Below, one piece after another: positions 8,468-18,047 of a stretch of 64,000 nucleotides of DNA. The stretch's first letter is position 1; every line of letters starts with the position of its first letter. The notes below the pieces were generated by a model. That model had not been told where the DNA came from, did not search any database, and was given only the letters and a program-made list of their open reading frames with translations. This DNA comes from a bacterium (GTDB lineage: Bacteria > Planctomycetota > Planctomycetia > Kolteriales > Kolteriaceae), in NCBI GenBank assembly GCA_019748235.1, contig JAIEPU010000057.1:1-64000 (forward strand), given 5' to 3'. The translations under genes were made by a program, and so were the position numbers.

Positions 8468-10744
8468 ATGGCGACCGCGAATGAGACCAAGACTTCGAGC
8501 TATCGTGTCATTGGAACTCGACCGATTCGTCACGATGGTGTCGATAAAGTAACGGGCCGCGCAGTGTACGGCAATGACGTGCAGCTACCAGGGCTACTCT
8601 ACGGGCGTGTCCTGCGAAGCCCCCACGCTCATGCTCGCATCCGTTCCATCGATACCACGAAAGCGGAAAAGCTTCCCGGCGTGTTCGCCGTGATCTCGTC
8701 GGCAGACATCGACCCGCACGAATCAAAAATGGCTGAGCTCGGCGAAGGCTCGGTAAACCTTCAGTACCTGTGCGAAAACGTTCTGGCTCGCAAGAAGGTG
8801 CTTTACAAAGGTCACGCGGTGGCCGCGGTCGCGGCGGTGAATGCTCACGTTGCCGAGGAGGCTCTTAAACTCATCGAGGTGGATTACGATCCGCTCCATG
8901 CGGTGACTTGGGTACTCGATGCGATGAAAGACGATGCACCCATTCTTATCGATGATCTTAAGACTGAAGGGGCTCCCCTTCCCCATTCTAAGGGCCCAAC
9001 GAATATTGCCCAGCACATTGTGTTCTCCAAAGGGGACATCGAAAAGGGATTCGCCGAGGCGGACGTCATTATCGAGCGCGAATTCAAGTCCGCAACGGTC
9101 CATCAAGGTTACATCGAGCCGCACGTCGCGACGGCACTTTGGAGTCCGGACGGCCATCTGAGCATCTGGGCATCGACACAAGGCTCTTTCACTTGCCGGC
9201 AACAAACGGCCGAGCTGTTAGCACTTCCCGTATCGAAGGTCACCGTGACCCCTTGCGAGATCGGCGGCGGATTTGGCGGCAAGATCCGCGTTTACATCGA
9301 GCCGATTGCCGCTCTCTTGAGCAAAAAGTCAGGCCGGCCCGTGAAAGTATTGATGAACAGGGCCGACGTGTTTGAATCGACCGGCCCAACCCCAGGCTCG
9401 TTCATCCGCGTCAAACTTGGGGCGAAACGAGATGGTCGGCTCGTCGCAGGGGACGCATGGATGGCGTACGACGCCGGCGCCTATCCGGCGGGGATCATCG
9501 GTCCGGGTTGTGTCTGTGTCTTTTCCTGTTACGACTTACCGAACGCACGCGTAGAAGGTTTTGACGTCGTTTTGAACAAACCGCAAACGGCCGCCTATCG
9601 CGCTCCGGGCTCGACCAATGCGGCCTTCGCCTGTGAAACGGTCATTGAGGAACTTGCCGAGAAGCTTGGGATCGATCCGATCGAGTTCCGCCTCAAGAAT
9701 GCGGCAAAGGAAGGAACGCGCCGTCCCGACGGACCTGCCTATCCGGTGATCGGGCTCGTGGAAACTCTCAAAACCGCAAAGGCTCATCCGCATTACTCGG
9801 CCACGCTCGAGGGACCAAACCGAGGCCGGGGAGTCGGCTGTGGATTTTGGATGAACGCAGGGCTCAAGTCGAGTGTGACGGCCCACGTGAACGGAGATGG
9901 AACCGTAACCCTTGTGGAAGGGTCCACCGACATCGGCGGCACTCGCACCAGCATTGCCATGCAGTTGGCCGAGACTCTCGGTATCACCGCCGAGGAGGTC
10001 GTTCCCCGTGTCGTTGATACAGATAGTGTGGGCTATACCGACGTCACCGGTGGAAGCCGGACCACCTTTGCCACAGGGTGGGCAGCACATGATGCGGCAA
10101 TCGACATTGTCAAGCAGATGAGCGCTCGCGCGGCTGAGTTTTGGAAATGCTCACCAGATGAAGTGACGTTTGATCGAGGGCTTTTCTCGAGCAAATCGCA
10201 TGCTCTCACGTTCAAAGAACTGGCCGGCAAGATTCAAGAGACCGGCGGCACGATCACGGGAAGAGCATCGGTGGAAGCCAAAGGAGTCGGCGCGACATTC
10301 GGCACCCATATCGTCGATGTCGAGGTCGACCCCGAGACCGGCAAGGTTAAGATCCTACGGTACACCGCTGTGCAGGATTGCGGTCGTGTGATTCATCCAA
10401 GCTACGCTGAGGGGCAGATCCAAGGGGGAGTCGTTCAAGGAATCGGCTGGGCGTTGAATGAGGAATACGTCTACGATGCGGACGGTCGCATGCGAAACGC
10501 TTCGATGCTTGACTATCGCATGCCAACGGCCGTCGATGTTCCAACCATCGAACCGGTCATGGTGGAAGTGCCGAACCCACGCCATCCCTATGGAGTGCGC
10601 GGCGTCGGAGAAGTGCCGATCTGTCCTCCTCCCGCCGCCATCGGCGCCGCCATTTACAACGCGATCGGCATTCGAATGTATGAGTTGCCAATGTCTCCTC
10701 CGAAGGTTTGTCAGGCCATCATCAATGAGGCATCGGCAAAGTGA
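8468..10744 (+). CDS. Molybdopterin-binding large subunit of aldehyde oxidase/xanthine dehydrogenase family
   Basis: Catalytic subunit (758 residues) that hydroxylates a substrate using water at a molybdenum-cytosine or -pterin cofactor. Order: aldehyde oxidase a/b hammerhead domain (about 20-130), then the Mo-binding domains. Motifs seen are GGGFGGK, AYRAPGSTNAAFACE and GVRGVGEVP, whose Glu715 matches the conserved catalytic base. The loop reads AYRAPG, not the AYRCSFR of form I CO dehydrogenase, so CO oxidation is unlikely. The cofactor-maturation chaperone (XdhC/CoxF type) is not in the window. Confidence 0.94.
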   Translation: MATANETKTSSYRVIGTRPIRHDGVDKVTGRAVYGNDVQLPGLLYGRVLRSPHAHARIRSIDTTKAEKLPGVFAVISSADIDPHESKMAELGEGSVNLQYLCENVLARKKVLYKGHAVAAVAAVNAHVAEEALKLIEVDYDPLHAVTWVLDAMKDDAPILIDDLKTEGAPLPHSKGPTNIAQHIVFSKGDIEKGFAEADVIIEREFKSATVHQGYIEPHVATALWSPDGHLSIWASTQGSFTCRQQTAELLALPVSKVTVTPCEIGGGFGGKIRVYIEPIAALLSKKSGRPVKVLMNRADVFESTGPTPGSFIRVKLGAKRDGRLVAGDAWMAYDAGAYPAGIIGPGCVCVFSCYDLPNARVEGFDVVLNKPQTAAYRAPGSTNAAFACETVIEELAEKLGIDPIEFRLKNAAKEGTRRPDGPAYPVIGLVETLKTAKAHPHYSATLEGPNRGRGVGCGFWMNAGLKSSVTAHVNGDGTVTLVEGSTDIGGTRTSIAMQLAETLGITAEEVVPRVVDTDSVGYTDVTGGSRTTFATGWAAHDAAIDIVKQMSARAAEFWKCSPDEVTFDRGLFSSKSHALTFKELAGKIQETGGTITGRASVEAKGVGATFGTHIVDVEVDPETGKVKILRYTAVQDCGRVIHPSYAEGQIQGGVVQGIGWALNEEYVYDADGRMRNASMLDYRMPTAVDVPTIEPVMVEVPNPRHPYGVRGVGEVPICPPPAAIGAAIYNAIGIRMYELPMSPPKVCQAIINEASAK

Positions 10745-10769
10745 TTCGTCACCGGAGCGACTGATCATC

Positions 10770-11033
10770 ATGCTACGGGTTTTTATTCCGGACGCTCTGG
10801 CTGATCATGCCGCCGGAGAACAGCAAGTCGAGCTTTCGGCGAATACGTTAGGTGATTTGATAAGCGGGCTGGAGGGAATGTTCCCGGGGATTGGCCCCCG
10901 TATCACCGATGGTGATCGTCTGGTGAGTTGGCTGTCGTTCGTAATCAACGGCGAGCTTGCCGGCCGGAGCTTTTTAACTCCCATCCCGCCAAACTCCGAA
11001 ATTCACTTCATTCCGGCGATCGCTGGAGGCTGA
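10770..11033 (+). CDS. MoaD/ThiS-like ubiquitin-fold sulfur carrier
   Basis: An 87-residue beta-grasp protein ending in Gly-Gly (FIPAIAGG), the hallmark of MoaD and ThiS sulfur carriers whose C-terminus is adenylated and thiocarboxylated. MLRVFIPDALA and PPNSEIHFIPAIAGG match the MoaD/ThiS pattern. It is 25 bases after the molybdenum subunit, so it is probably cotranscribed and may feed dithiolene sulfur into molybdopterin for this enzyme. The frame is open much further upstream, but the ATG at 10770 gives the domain its natural N-terminus. Its SD (GGAG) is rather distant. Confidence 0.82.
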   Translation: MLRVFIPDALADHAAGEQQVELSANTLGDLISGLEGMFPGIGPRITDGDRLVSWLSFVINGELAGRSFLTPIPPNSEIHFIPAIAGG

Positions 11034-11038
11034 ATTCG

Positions 11039-11446
11039 TCACTCTCCGAACAGGACGTGGCGAAGAGTTTCTACTTGGTGACGCACGCGGTCTGCTTGAA
11101 ACGTCGGTTCCTTGGCCGCCTGATCGAAGAGATCTGCTCGAACGAACAGCATGGCCGGCTTCTTGATCAATCGAGCCGAGGCTAGCTGAATGAGAAGATC
11201 TCGCTGCGATGCGATGAGGCCATGTCCGGCGGCCAATTCATCAAAAAGTTGATCCGGATCGTTGAGCTGTTCGTGCTTCTCTTGTCGACGGCGAAGGAGG
11301 AAGAGTCCAATAATCCCGAGCACCGCCGCTGAAAGCAGGATAATGATTCCGATGTCAACAGCGTCATAAGTGGACCCATTAAAACCCTTTCGAATCGATC
11401 CGAAAACCTGCTGCTGCTCCTGCATTTGTCCCAGGATGAGAATCAT
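11039..11446 (-). CDS. Small single-pass membrane protein, function unknown
   Basis: A 135-residue product with one transmembrane helix (about 31-50, DIGIIILLSAAVLGIIGLFLL) followed by a basic stop-transfer (RRRQEK) and a soluble helical tail. The start is firm, with AAGGAG six bases before the ATG. It converges with the MoaD-like gene, the two stops being only a few bases apart. No family recognised. Confidence 0.7.
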   Translation of the reverse strand: MILILGQMQEQQQVFGSIRKGFNGSTYDAVDIGIIILLSAAVLGIIGLFLLRRRQEKHEQLNDPDQLFDELAAGHGLIASQRDLLIQLASARLIKKPAMLFVRADLFDQAAKEPTFQADRVRHQVETLRHVLFGE

Positions 11447-11741
11447 GTCCGCTCCTTTTTGATGAATGATTTATGAGCATCACGCTCAATTACTTGCATC
11501 CGCACGACAGCAGATATCTAAAAATGCGTCTCTAATGTTGAAGCGTATCACTCGAATTCCATTTTTCTGTTTGATCCGCAGTCATGGTGCTCACAAATTT
11601 TGCACCTTTCGCATCTGTTGTGGGCAAATAGGCAGCAGTTTGCTATACTCTTCTGTGGATGGGGAAACGGCCAAAACGGGATTGGCCATCTCCAATTCAA
11701 CATCTCCTTTCGAATACGTCGTTTGACCGGGAGTACAGATT

Positions 11742-12821
11742 TTGGCCGCTCCGCCACTCTCAACGATTGTCGGCGAAAGTCCCGCCATGCGAGAAGTTTA
11801 TCGCATGACTCGGCAAGTGGCGCCGACGAGGGCCAGCGTTCTAATTGTTGGAGAAACCGGTACCGGTAAGGAACTCATTGCCCGTGCAATCCACGTCAAT
11901 AGCCCCAGGGTGGAGGGGCCGTACGTTCGGGTCAATTGTGGTGCTTTGAGCGAGAGTCTGCTCGAAAGCGAGCTTTTCGGGCACGTTAAGGGAGCGTTTA
12001 CCGGGGCAATCGATAACAAGACCGGCCGATTCGAGGCGGCCCATACAGGGACGATCTTTCTCGACGAAATCTCGTCGATGACCCACAAGCTGCAAGTGAA
12101 ACTCCTCCGAGTGCTCCAAGAACGAGAGTTTGAGCGAGTGGGAGACAGTCGCACGATCCGCGTGGATACCCGCGTCGTGGCGGCCACGAATCAACATCTC
12201 GAAGACGAAATCGACGCCGGTCGATTCCGTGATGATCTCTATTACCGCCTCAATGTCGTTCCCATTTATCTCCCCCCTCTTCGTGATCGGCGTGAAGACA
12301 TTGGCCAATTGGCCGAGTTCTTCCTGAAGCGGTACTGTGCCGAAAATCGCAAGGACATCAAATTCCTTGACCAGTCGGTGCTCGATTGCTTGGAGAAATA
12401 TGACTGGCCGGGGAATGTTCGTGAGCTCGAGAATTACATCGAGCGTGCGGTCGTCCTGTCGGATGGGACTCGAATTACCCCAGACTTACTTCCCCCACAA
12501 GCGCGTGGAGAAGCGGCTCCGCGGATCATCCGAACTCGATCTGTCGATCTGCCGAGCGCAATTGATGAATTGATCAAACTCGCCCTTCAATCCTGCCCGC
12601 CGAGTGAGACTAACCTTTATGAAAAGGTGGTGGGAGCCGTTGAACGGGAATTGATCGAGCAGGTCCTTTCCTCCTGCGATCAGGTCCAGGTCAAGGCGGC
12701 TGCCCGATTGGGGATCAACCGAAACACGCTGCACAAAAAGCTGAAGGAAATGTCAATGGGCGAGGGCGCCGACGCGGACGAGCGGGATCTCGTCTCCTCA
12801 TCGAGCGGTGCCGCCAGTTAG
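11742..12821 (+). CDS. Sigma-54-dependent transcriptional activator (AAA+ and Fis-type HTH)
   Basis: A bacterial enhancer-binding protein that remodels sigma-54 RNA polymerase. Walker A GETGTGK (37-43), the sigma-54 contact loop GAFTGA (84-89, intact), Walker B TIFLDEIS, sensor and arginine-finger regions, and a Fis-type helix-turn-helix at the C-terminus ([16 protein letters not shown]). There is no receiver, GAF or other N-terminal sensing domain, so activity must be controlled by level or by a partner. The TTG start has GGGAG eight bases upstream. Target promoters are unknown; no convincing -24/-12 element was found nearby. Confidence 0.93.
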   Translation: MAAPPLSTIVGESPAMREVYRMTRQVAPTRASVLIVGETGTGKELIARAIHVNSPRVEGPYVRVNCGALSESLLESELFGHVKGAFTGAIDNKTGRFEAAHTGTIFLDEISSMTHKLQVKLLRVLQEREFERVGDSRTIRVDTRVVAATNQHLEDEIDAGRFRDDLYYRLNVVPIYLPPLRDRREDIGQLAEFFLKRYCAENRKDIKFLDQSVLDCLEKYDWPGNVRELENYIERAVVLSDGTRITPDLLPPQARGEAAPRIIRTRSVDLPSAIDELIKLALQSCPPSETNLYEKVVGAVERELIEQVLSSCDQVQVKAAARLGINRNTLHKKLKEMSMGEGADADERDLVSSSSGAAS

Positions 12822-13107
12822 CCCGGTGAACGGCCGCGAGTCAAACCGAGCGGAATTTTGGCTGACGAACGAGCCGACCTGTTTAAACCTCGCGGATCTT
12901 GGCCTCCCGAACCTCTTGCCTCCCGTGGTGACTATCAACTACCAATGACGCATCCCTTCGTTTAAAGTCGAACCAGATCTGGATCAAATCAATGAAGTGG
13001 CACGGACTCAGCGATGAGCCGACATTGTGACGGAGCAGTGCGATTTCATCACGGTAGGATGGATTCGTTGGCGGCCGACGCGGGTCAGTGAGTTCTTTGG
13101 AAAGCGA

Positions 13108-14238
13108 ATGTCGAACGAATTCACCATCCCGGACGTTTCACCATTCTTCCGAGCTGATGCATCTCGGGAGAATCTGAATGCTCATACCTTCGTCCAGCGA
13201 TTGAAGCAGCGAATCGATTCACTCGTCCCACTCCCTTCGCGGATTCTATTGGCGATTTCCGGAGGTGCGGACAGCGTCGCACTCCTGCGCGGATGGATGA
13301 TGGCACGAAAAGAATTCGGGGATCATCTGGTCGTAGCGACGTTCGACCACGAACTGCGACCCGAATCAATCGAAGATGTTCGCTTTGTCTGCCGCTTAGC
13401 GTCGGAATTACAGATCGAATGCGAAGTGGGGCGTCCATCGGTTCCACTTTCCTCCTCCGGTGGTCGATCACTGGAAGGAGCGGCTCGGGCGGCTCGATAC
13501 GACTTCCTCATTGAAGCTGCTCGGAAACATCGAGTGACTCATGTCGCCACCGCTCACACCGCATCTGATCAAGCCGAGACGATTCTTCATCGAATCATTC
13601 GTGGGACCGGCCTGAGGGGTTTAGCGGGTATCGTGCCTAAACGTCCCCTCGATTCTGAAATCGATTTGATTCGACCGATGCTCGAGCTGACTCGCGAGGA
13701 TGTCGAAAGCTTCCTCGAAAAGATTCGGCAGCCGTTCCAGATTGATTCGACGAATGGTGACCGTCGATTTACGCGGAATCGCATTCGGCATGAGCTCTTG
13801 CCCCAATTGCGAGCGGAGTTCAATCCGATGGTCGGTACGGCTCTTTGCCAGCTTGCGGAATTGGCTCGCTTGGCGTCGGAAAATGAGGATCGTCTCATCC
13901 AGGGACTCATCTCGAGAGTCGTGCGCGAAAGAACCAAGCACACGGTATATTTTGACCGTGCGGAGCTTTGTCTGCTGGGGGAATACCAAGCGACTTCTTT
14001 GATCCGCGCCGTGATGGAGCAGCAACGTTGGCCCTTGCGGCGAATGGGAAAAACTCATCTCACTCGCATTGCCCGCCTTTGCCATCTTCATCGATCGACT
14101 CGAATCAGCCTTCCGGCCGGAATGTTCGCGAGTTTGAATCGACGGGAGGGAGTAGTCAGCATCATTCGTCTCGAAGAAGGAAAGCAAGAGACCCTGTCAA
14201 CCGACGAAGCGATGAGCGACGGTCAAGACAATCCATAA
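13108..14238 (+). CDS. tilS: tRNA(Ile)-lysidine synthase TilS
   Basis: Modifies C34 of the tRNA-Ile CAU anticodon to lysidine, switching decoding from AUG to AUA. The PP-loop ATP pyrophosphatase motif SGGADS is at about residues 51-56, followed by ATFDHELRPES and the HTASDQAETILHRIIRGTGLRGLAG block specific to TilS. The product is 376 residues. I place the start at the ATG at 13108 (GGAAAG upstream); an in-frame GTG at 13027 would add 27 residues with no SD. Confidence 0.93.
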   Translation: MSNEFTIPDVSPFFRADASRENLNAHTFVQRLKQRIDSLVPLPSRILLAISGGADSVALLRGWMMARKEFGDHLVVATFDHELRPESIEDVRFVCRLASELQIECEVGRPSVPLSSSGGRSLEGAARAARYDFLIEAARKHRVTHVATAHTASDQAETILHRIIRGTGLRGLAGIVPKRPLDSEIDLIRPMLELTREDVESFLEKIRQPFQIDSTNGDRRFTRNRIRHELLPQLRAEFNPMVGTALCQLAELARLASENEDRLIQGLISRVVRERTKHTVYFDRAELCLLGEYQATSLIRAVMEQQRWPLRRMGKTHLTRIARLCHLHRSTRISLPAGMFASLNRREGVVSIIRLEEGKQETLSTDEAMSDGQDNP

Positions 14239-14289
14239 AATGATCGGGCCGTCTGAAACGGTGAATCGATATTCAGTACAAGGCGCGGG

Positions 14290-16524
14290 ATGAACGAAGA
14301 TCTGACGGGCAAGACGCTGGGCCCATTTCAAATCGAACGACGTATCGGCCGCGGTGCAATGGGCGCGGTGTATACCGCCACGCATCGTCAAAACGGCAAG
14401 CGCGTCGCCATCAAGGTCATGACCCCAGCCAATGAGGCACAGGCCGTTAAGCTCGCCGCTCGGTTCGAACGAGAAATCAAACTCCTCGGGAAATTCCGTC
14501 ATCCGAACATTGTTCGCTTCTATGGAGCGAGTGAGGACCAGGGGATTCGCTACTACGCGATGGAATTGGTCGAGGGAATGTCACTTGACGATCTCCTCGA
14601 TAAAGAGGGGGTCCTCTCCTTCAACAAAACGGCCGCTTACGCGATTCAGATTTGTGAAGCCCTGCAAGAAATGCATGCGACGGGAGTCATCCATCGCGAT
14701 CTCAAGCCGGGGAACGTTCTTGTCACCTCTGATGGCAAGGTGAAGCTCACGGATTTCGGCATTGCTCGCGATACTTCCGCATTCAGCGAAGAGCGACTGA
14801 CGGCGGCCGATCACACGGTCGGTACGATTGCTTATATGTCTCCCGAGCAATTGGCGGGGCAGGAGCTGACTCGAAAGAGCGATCTCTATTCGCTCGGCAT
14901 TCTCATTTATCGCATGTTGACGGGTCAACTCCCCTTCAACGGCGAAACGATGTTTGAATACATGCAGCAACGGCAGACCGGTCGCTACCCTGCTCCGACG
15001 ACGGTCAATGCCGATCTTCCCCTCGATGCGGATCGGCTGCTGGCGGATCTGTTGGCGCAAGAACCCGACGATCGCCCTCGCGATGCTTATGTCGTGATGC
15101 AGCGGCTCATGGATATCACGAAAAAGCCGAAGACCGCGACGGTCACGAAGACCAAGCCGAAAGTTGTCGAGCCATTGGCCGACACTGTCGAAAATGGAAA
15201 GAGCAGATTCAGCACGTTGCTCGCGACCGTCTTTGGAACTCGGGATCGTAAGACGAAGAAGGTGAAATCGAAGTCCGACGAGAAGAGTTCGAATACAGCC
15301 GCTATCCTCGAGTCGCCCATTTTGCTGGGTGCCGGACTGATTCTCGTCGCAGCATTCGTCACGTACATGCTCTGGCCCCCTGGGCCGGATGAACTCTTCG
15401 CCAAGGGGGAGGCCTTGATGAAGCAGGAAAACGTGACACTCGATCAGATGATGGTTGCCGATCACGATTATTTCGAACCGATATTGACCACCGATCCGAG
15501 CAGTCCGCTGGCTCCGAAAATTGCACAATATCGTGATCAGATCAAATTGCAGCAATCGCGTGGACGGGTGAAACAAGCACTACTGCTGAATATCATTCAG
15601 CCCGATGCGACCGACGCCGAGAAGAAACTGATTGCCGCCATCAAACTGAAGGATCGTGATCCGGCGAATGCGGCCGATCAATTCCGCGCGATCGTGCGTG
15701 TCTTCGCCAATAACCCTGCCGCGAAGCCTTGGGTGACTCTGGCTTCGGAGCAACTTCTCGACGCGCCGACCTATGCCTCGGACGAACAACGGATTGAAGA
15801 GAAGCGGATCGGAGTCCGAAAAGCACTCGATGAAGCGACTGAACTGCGGAAGGGAGGAAACCTTCGCGAAGCACTCGACAAGTACGCCAGTGTGGAAGAA
15901 CTGTACGGTGAAGATCCCGAGGTTTCTGATCTCATCTGGAAGGCGGGGACCGACTTTCTTCCTCCCGATGATCTTTTCTCTCGCGGCGAAAAGCTGATGA
16001 AGAGCGAAAAGATTGAAGATTGGAATCGAGCGTTCAAACAATACTTCGACCCTCTCATCGAAAAAGGAACATCCCCTGAACTTGTCGCGAAAGTCGATGC
16101 TTATCGGGAACAACTAATTCAGGGAGAAGCTGCCAAGAAGGCCGACGAAGACCTACGAGTTGGTATTCATGCGGAAGCTCCTCCCGCAGAAGTGATGTAC
16201 GTCACTGCGATGTACGTGCGAGATCAATTGGACGATCCGCTGAGTGCTTATGACCATCTCAACCGACTGGTCGGTCGCTTTGAGGAGGAAAAGGACGCCA
16301 AACCTTGGGTGCTTCTCGCCAAGGAAGCGATGAAGAAGGATCAGGCGTCCGAGAATCGTGAGAAAAGGACCGGCGAGAAGCAGTATCGCGCGGATCGAGC
16401 GCTCGACAAGATGAAGAAGGAAGTCGCGCAAGATCCCGATAAGAAAGCTTGGCTTAGCCGAGTGATCAGCCTTTATGAAGATGACCCGGATACCAAAGAA
16501 ATCGCGGCAAAAGCAAAGCAATAA
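14290..16524 (+). CDS. Transmembrane Ser/Thr protein kinase with helical-repeat extracytoplasmic domain
   Basis: N-terminal Hanks-type kinase (about 10-270) with all key motifs: glycine loop GRGAMGAVY, VAIKV, HRDLKPGNV, DFG and SPEQ in the activation segment. A basic linker leads to one transmembrane helix near residues 345-365 (LLGAGLILVAAFVTYMLW). The remaining 375 residues are charged and helical, resembling degenerate TPR repeats (ATELRKGGNLREALDKYASVEELYGEDPEV). A sensor-kinase role is the natural inference. It lies 50 bases after tilS and 50 before aroC, perhaps in one transcript. Confidence 0.92.
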   Translation: MNEDLTGKTLGPFQIERRIGRGAMGAVYTATHRQNGKRVAIKVMTPANEAQAVKLAARFEREIKLLGKFRHPNIVRFYGASEDQGIRYYAMELVEGMSLDDLLDKEGVLSFNKTAAYAIQICEALQEMHATGVIHRDLKPGNVLVTSDGKVKLTDFGIARDTSAFSEERLTAADHTVGTIAYMSPEQLAGQELTRKSDLYSLGILIYRMLTGQLPFNGETMFEYMQQRQTGRYPAPTTVNADLPLDADRLLADLLAQEPDDRPRDAYVVMQRLMDITKKPKTATVTKTKPKVVEPLADTVENGKSRFSTLLATVFGTRDRKTKKVKSKSDEKSSNTAAILESPILLGAGLILVAAFVTYMLWPPGPDELFAKGEALMKQENVTLDQMMVADHDYFEPILTTDPSSPLAPKIAQYRDQIKLQQSRGRVKQALLLNIIQPDATDAEKKLIAAIKLKDRDPANAADQFRAIVRVFANNPAAKPWVTLASEQLLDAPTYASDEQRIEEKRIGVRKALDEATELRKGGNLREALDKYASVEELYGEDPEVSDLIWKAGTDFLPPDDLFSRGEKLMKSEKIEDWNRAFKQYFDPLIEKGTSPELVAKVDAYREQLIQGEAAKKADEDLRVGIHAEAPPAEVMYVTAMYVRDQLDDPLSAYDHLNRLVGRFEEEKDAKPWVLLAKEAMKKDQASENREKRTGEKQYRADRALDKMKKEVAQDPDKKAWLSRVISLYEDDPDTKEIAAKAKQ

Positions 16525-16575
16525 ATGAGTTGATCACTCCGTGATGCTCGTTTGAAGAAAGCCGACAGGAATCAA

Positions 16576-17673
16576 ATGGCAGGCAATAGTTTCGGTCAGA
16601 TCTTTCGCATCACCACGGCGGGAGAATCGCATGGCGCCGGGAATGTGGTCATTATTGACGGCGTCCCTCCAGGAATCGAACTGACAGTTGAAGATCTCAT
16701 CGTTGATCTTGATCGTCGTAAACCTGGTCAAAGCAAAATCACCACCCAGCGCAAAGAAGACGATCGTCCCGAAATCCTATCAGGCGTCTTTGAAGGGCGA
16801 ACGACCGGAACGTCTCTTGCCATCCTGGTTCGGAATGAGGACCAGCGATCGAAGGATTATTCCGACATCAAGGATAAGTATCGTCCCGGTCACGCCGATT
16901 TCACGTTCGATCAGAAATACGGCTTTCGCGATTACAGAGGGGGCGGACGTTCCTCAGCAAGAGAGACAGTCTCTCGTGTGGCCGCAGGCGTGGTAGCGAA
17001 GAAAATTCTTTCCACAGAGGGGATTCGGGTCGTTGGCTATGTGAAGCAGGTTGGATCCATCATCGCAGAGATCGACGATCCAGCCAGTGTCGCACTCGAA
17101 GAGGTCGAAGCTAATATTGTTCGCTGCCCCGACCCAGTCGCTGCCGAACGAATGATCCAACTCATCGACCAAGTACGGATGGAACAAGATTCTATTGGCG
17201 GCGTTAGCGAAATGGTCGCGGTGGGAGTGCCGGCGGGGCTTGGCGAACCGGTGTTTGACAAGCTCAAAGCGGATTTGGGCAAAGCAATGCTTTCACTTCC
17301 CGCCGTGCTCGGATTCGAATACGGAGCCGGGTTTGCCGTGGCGACGGCACGCGGAAGCCAAAACAATGACCCATTCGTCCCTTCCAAGGAAGGGGGCATT
17401 ACCACCGAGGGAAACAGGCATGGAGGAATGCTTGGCGGTATCAGTAGCGGGCTTCCCATTATCTGCCGCGCCGCGATCAAGCCAACGAGCAGCCTATCTC
17501 AGCCACAAAAAACAGTGGACAGAGAGGGTCATCCCACGGAGATAAGGACAAAGGGTCGACACGATCCTTGTCTGCTTCCCCGGTTCGTGCCGATGGGGGA
17601 AGCGATGATGGCGATCGTACTCGCGGACCATTTACTCCGTTGGCGCGCTCAAGTCGATTTGGCGCGCAAGTGA
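16576..17673 (+). CDS. aroC: Chorismate synthase
   Basis: Converts EPSP to chorismate with reduced FMN, the last step of the shikimate pathway. Signatures include GESHG near the N-terminus, RPGHADFTF, RGGGRSSARET and the C-terminal GMLGGISSG and RHDPCLLPR. Length is 365 residues, normal for the family. The start is the ATG at 16576 with AGGA six bases upstream, not an in-frame TTG at 16552. trpE lies 23 kb away at 40464, so the pathway genes are scattered as is usual in planctomycetes. Confidence 0.96.
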   Translation: MAGNSFGQIFRITTAGESHGAGNVVIIDGVPPGIELTVEDLIVDLDRRKPGQSKITTQRKEDDRPEILSGVFEGRTTGTSLAILVRNEDQRSKDYSDIKDKYRPGHADFTFDQKYGFRDYRGGGRSSARETVSRVAAGVVAKKILSTEGIRVVGYVKQVGSIIAEIDDPASVALEEVEANIVRCPDPVAAERMIQLIDQVRMEQDSIGGVSEMVAVGVPAGLGEPVFDKLKADLGKAMLSLPAVLGFEYGAGFAVATARGSQNNDPFVPSKEGGITTEGNRHGGMLGGISSGLPIICRAAIKPTSSLSQPQKTVDREGHPTEIRTKGRHDPCLLPRFVPMGEAMMAIVLADHLLRWRAQVDLARK

Positions 17674-17714
17674 TTCAGCCTCTCTCGTTATCGGTCGCGA
17701 GCTCAATCGATTCC

Positions 17715-18047
17715 CTAAGTGGATGAACCGGGAGACGCTTTGACATCCTGCCCCTTCTCTACTTTTGGCGGCGGCGTCTTCTTGCCTCGGCCTCCCCCGA
17801 AAAGGAATAGGAGTAGTCCACCGATTGCGATCGGCACGTAGAGATAAGATCCCGTCCCCAGCAGATAGATGAAAAGCCATGTCGCAACGAGAAATGTCAT
17901 GATGTAAAGCCCCCAGCGGAGGGCATACATCAGAATGTACTGCCAGGATTCGAAGCGTGTACCGCTGTAGACGAGGCTGATGGCGGCGACCAGCGGGGGT
18001 AAATAAAGGAAGATATTCGTGTCTTGGGCTTGAGCCAGAAGGGTCAT
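17715..18047 (-). CDS. Small multi-pass membrane protein, function unknown
   Basis: 110 residues with about three hydrophobic segments (IFLYLPPLVAAISLVYSG; LRWGLYIMTFLVATWLFIYLLG; YLYVPIAIGGLLLFLFG) and a basic Pro/Lys-rich cytoplasmic tail. Its ATG overlaps the TGA of the upstream membrane-protein gene (ATGA) and has AGGAGG seven bases upstream, so the two are translationally coupled and probably act together. Confidence 0.7.
   Translation of the reverse strand: MTLLAQAQDTNIFLYLPPLVAAISLVYSGTRFESWQYILMYALRWGLYIMTFLVATWLFIYLLGTGSYLYVPIAIGGLLLFLFGGGRGKKTPPPKVEKGQDVKASPGSST

Noticed and set aside
8468-10744. Carbon monoxide dehydrogenase (CoxL) assignment
   Set aside because: The active-site loop reads AYRAPG, lacking the AYRCSFR signature of form I CO dehydrogenase.
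11600-11660. Possible sigma-54 promoter (GG...GC pairs) before the activator gene
   Set aside because: The spacing between GG and GC is 9, not 10, and the flanking consensus is poor.
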